Below are positions 4,595-6,647 of a stretch of DNA of 6,647 nucleotides, in pieces. The stretch lies in the NCBI GenBank assembly GCA_028287665.1, contig JAQBPF010000176.1:1-6647 (forward strand), read 5' to 3'. The notes beneath the pieces are model-generated. The model was not told where the DNA came from and did not search any database. It saw only the letters and a list, made by a program, of their open reading frames with translations. Each line of letters begins with the position of its first letter. Position 1 is the first letter of the stretch. The position numbers and the translations under genes are program-made. The DNA comes from Deinococcus sp. (GTDB taxonomy: Bacteria; Deinococcota; Deinococci; Deinococcales; Deinococcaceae).

Positions 4595-6647
4595 ATGAAA
4601 CGCCTGGCGACCCTGATGACGCTCGCGCTGGCAGCTTCGGCTGCGGCGCAGTCCTTCCTTCCGAGCAGCACGGCCCAACTGATGGCGCAGGCCGCGCCGA
4701 CTGCTCCGGCAGCCACTTCTGCCGCCCAACCCATTCCCGACAACGTGCTGCGCGTGCGCTACGTGCGCCCCGATGGCAACTACGGGGGCTGGGGCCTGCA
4801 TGTCTGGGAAGACACGACGGCGGTGGTGGAATGGGCCAAACCACTGGCCCAGACGGGCAAAGACGCAGGCGGTGTGTACTGGGACGTACCGCTGAAAGCG
4901 GGGGCCGCCAAGGTGAATTTCATCGTGCATAAGGGCGATGAGAAAGACCCCGGCCCCGATATGTCGGCAGACCTGAGCAAAGGCCGGGAAGTGACCGTGA
5001 CCAGCGGCAAAGAAGCCTTTGCCTACGGCGCACCCGCCGCCCTGAGCGACGCGCCTGTGCCCGCTGGCACCGCCCGCATCAACTACTACCGCCCAGACGG
5101 CAAATATGACGGCTGGGGACTGCACATCTGGGAAGACACCACCAAGCCCACAGAATGGACTGCGCCACTGGCCCAGACGGGCAAAAACAGCTTTGGCGTG
5201 TACTGGGACGTGCCTATGAAAGAGGGGTGGGGCAAGCTGAATTTCATCGTGCATCAGGGCGACACCAAAGACCCCGGCCCCGACCAGACGCTGAACAGCG
5301 CGGCGGGCAATCAGGCCTGGATCGTGAGCGGCAACGCGGCAGTGAACACCACCCGCCCCGATACCAGCGTGCGCGTGGTGGGCGACCTGACCAAGCAGCA
5401 AGCCATCATGCTGGGACGCGATCTGGTGGCCGTGAAGCCCGAATTTGTGCAGCCCGGCGCATTCCTGACGCTGCACACGGACCAAGGCGGCAGCCTGAAA
5501 CTGACCCCGGCGGGTGTAGAGGGCGGCACCACCCTGACCCTGAACGCGGTGGAAGGCGGCCTGAGCGCGGCGCTGAAGGCCAAAGCACCGTATCTGGCCA
5601 GTTACGCCCTGCTGCAAGTGCGCGAGGAAGACCGGGCCAAGGTGGGCGCGGCCCTGCGCGGGCAGGTGGCGATCAGTAGCGCCCTGCCCGACGGCACACT
5701 GATAGACGCCACAGGAGTACAAACCGCGTGGGCCTTAGATGATCTGTACGCCTACGACGGCCCATTGGGGGCCACCTGGCAGGGGGCCAAACCCACGCTG
5801 AGGCTGTGGGCACCCACCGCTCAGGATGTGAAACTGCGCCTGAGTGCCGCCAACGGCACGGGTGAGCGCACCGTGCCCATGACCCGCGATGCCAAGGGCG
5901 TCTGGACGGCGGCGGGCGAGGCCAACTGGAAGGGCCTCGGTTACCGCTATGAGGTGAAGGTCTACGCGCCCAGCACGGGCAAAGTGGAAACCAATCTGGT
6001 CACCGACCCCTATTCGGTGGCGCTGAGCCTGAACTCCACACGCAGCATTCTGACCGACCTGAACGACCCCAGCCAGAAACCTGCGGGCTGGGAAGGTCTG
6101 AAAAAACCCGCCCTGCGCTCCGTCAGCGACCTGAGCTTTTATGAGCTGCACCTGCGCGATTTCAGTGCCGCCGACGCCAGCGTGCCTGCCGCCCAGCGCG
6201 GCACCTACCTTGCCTTTACGCAGGCGGGCAGCAACGGCATGAAACACCTGAAAGCCCTGGCCGACGCGGGCCTGAAGGCCGTTCACTTGCTGCCCACCTT
6301 CGACATTGCCACCATCGAGGAAGACAAAACCAAGTGGAAGGCCACGCCCGACCTGAGCAAATTGCCGCCCAACAGTGACCAGCAGCAGGCCGCCGTGACC
6401 GCCGTGAAGGACGCCGACCCCTACAACTGGGGCTACGATCCTTACCACTACATGGCTCCGGAAGGCAGCTTTGCCGTGTATCCGGCAGACCGCACCCGCG
6501 AATACCGCTCGATGGTGATGGCGCTGAACGCGGCGGGCCTGCGCGTGGTGCAGGACGTGGTGTTCAACCATACGGCGGCCAGCGGCCAGAACAATCTGAG
6601 TGTCCTCGACCGCATCGTGCCGGGGTACTACCACCGTCTGAACGTGA
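4595..6647 (+). CDS. pulA: Secreted type I pullulanase, N-terminal part (runs off window)
   Basis: Type I pullulanase hydrolyses alpha-1,6 branch links in pullulan and branched maltodextrins outside the cytoplasm. 684 complete codons are visible, with no internal stop; the frame is still open at the window edge (the final TGA is out of frame). A signal peptide MKRLATLMTLALAASAAAQ is likely cleaved after Ala18, followed by an Ala/Pro-rich linker. Two tandem CBM41 starch-binding domains occupy about 51-145 and 159-253, each with a GGWGLH or DGWGLH motif, a YWDVP strand and a KDPGPD loop. An intermediate domain follows, then a CBM48-like domain from about 381 (LDDLYAYDGPLGA). The GH13 barrel begins near 510 with YELHLRDFS at 516-524, the type I pullulanase signature YNWGYDPYHY at 610-619, and region I DVVFNHT at 654-660. 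The nucleophile, acid/base and third carboxylate lie beyond the window. ATG 4595 opens the signal peptide directly. Confidence 0.95.
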   Translation, partial: MKRLATLMTLALAASAAAQSFLPSSTAQLMAQAAPTAPAATSAAQPIPDNVLRVRYVRPDGNYGGWGLHVWEDTTAVVEWAKPLAQTGKDAGGVYWDVPLKAGAAKVNFIVHKGDEKDPGPDMSADLSKGREVTVTSGKEAFAYGAPAALSDAPVPAGTARINYYRPDGKYDGWGLHIWEDTTKPTEWTAPLAQTGKNSFGVYWDVPMKEGWGKLNFIVHQGDTKDPGPDQTLNSAAGNQAWIVSGNAAVNTTRPDTSVRVVGDLTKQQAIMLGRDLVAVKPEFVQPGAFLTLHTDQGGSLKLTPAGVEGGTTLTLNAVEGGLSAALKAKAPYLASYALLQVREEDRAKVGAALRGQVAISSALPDGTLIDATGVQTAWALDDLYAYDGPLGATWQGAKPTLRLWAPTAQDVKLRLSAANGTGERTVPMTRDAKGVWTAAGEANWKGLGYRYEVKVYAPSTGKVETNLVTDPYSVALSLNSTRSILTDLNDPSQKPAGWEGLKKPALRSVSDLSFYELHLRDFSAADASVPAAQRGTYLAFTQAGSNGMKHLKALADAGLKAVHLLPTFDIATIEEDKTKWKATPDLSKLPPNSDQQQAAVTAVKDADPYNWGYDPYHYMAPEGSFAVYPADRTREYRSMVMALNAAGLRVVQDVVFNHTAASGQNNLSVLDRIVPGYYHRLNV
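4745..5288 (+). repeat. Duplicated CBM41 coding unit, 324-bp period
   Basis: The two CBM41 domains match at the DNA level with an exact offset of 324 bp (108 codons). A 21-nt identical block lies at 4841-4861 and 5165-5185; GTGTACTGGGACGT recurs at the same offset; and further blocks encode NFIVH and KDPGPD in both copies. Sequence in between has diverged. This points to an in-gene duplication with later divergence, or local gene conversion. Confidence 0.7.

Noticed and set aside
4417..4743. 108-codon minus-strand frame crossing the pullulanase start
   Set aside because: It covers the pullulanase promoter and signal peptide, has no recognisable features, and overlaps the better supported small acidic gene's start region.
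4577..6634. Long minus-strand frames opposite the pullulanase (4577-5722 and 5735-6634)
   Set aside because: Their His/Val/Gly/Arg-rich translations are mirror images of GC-rich pullulanase codons; the plus strand has continuous CBM41, CBM48 and GH13 motifs.
1..6647. CRISPR arrays, tRNA or rRNA genes, insertion sequences, toxin-antitoxin or defence modules
   Set aside because: I saw no regularly spaced repeats, cloverleaf-like segments, transposase motifs or recognisable defence proteins on either strand.

Overview
The window is GC-rich, densely coding bacterial DNA with five intact or partial genes, one broken gene and short intergenic gaps. It looks chromosomal, most likely from a Deinococcus-type bacterium. 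The case rests on base composition, a secreted type I pullulanase with CBM41 domains, and start sites that carry a -10-like TANNNT hexamer only 6-7 nt before the start codon. That is the leaderless-mRNA arrangement known to be common in Deinococcus. The genus is an inference, not a proof.

Layout from left to right. 1-189 has no gene I can support; it holds a long imperfect inverted repeat (15-93) and a 12-bp tandem repeat (133-156). 190-1460 (-) is a secreted PAP2 / vanadium-haloperoxidase-like protein broken by a one-base frameshift near 477-479. 1461-1577 is the divergent promoter region between that gene and mnmE. 1578-2912 (+) is mnmE (tRNA U34-modifying GTPase). 3029-3622 (-) is a signal peptidase I, convergent with mnmE. 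3761-4093 (+) is a single-domain FKBP-type prolyl isomerase, divergent from lepB. 4122-4171 is a large hairpin filling the gap between two convergent genes. 4172-4420 (-) is an 82-residue acidic, probably disordered protein of unknown function. 4595-6647 (+) is the N-terminal 684 residues of a secreted type I pullulanase with two tandem CBM41 domains; it runs off the window before most of the catalytic core.

The genes alternate in strand and show no operon. Functional links are loose: the haloperoxidase-like protein and the pullulanase both carry signal peptides that a signal peptidase I would cleave, while MnmE and FKBP are housekeeping proteins. The main points of interest are the frameshift, which falls exactly inside the first catalytic motif of the PAP2-type protein, the uniform leaderless-type start architecture (which moves the lepB start to an internal GTG), and the DNA-level duplication of CBM41 in the pullulanase. 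I see no CRISPR array, insertion sequence, tRNA or rRNA, and no evidence of a new multi-gene system.
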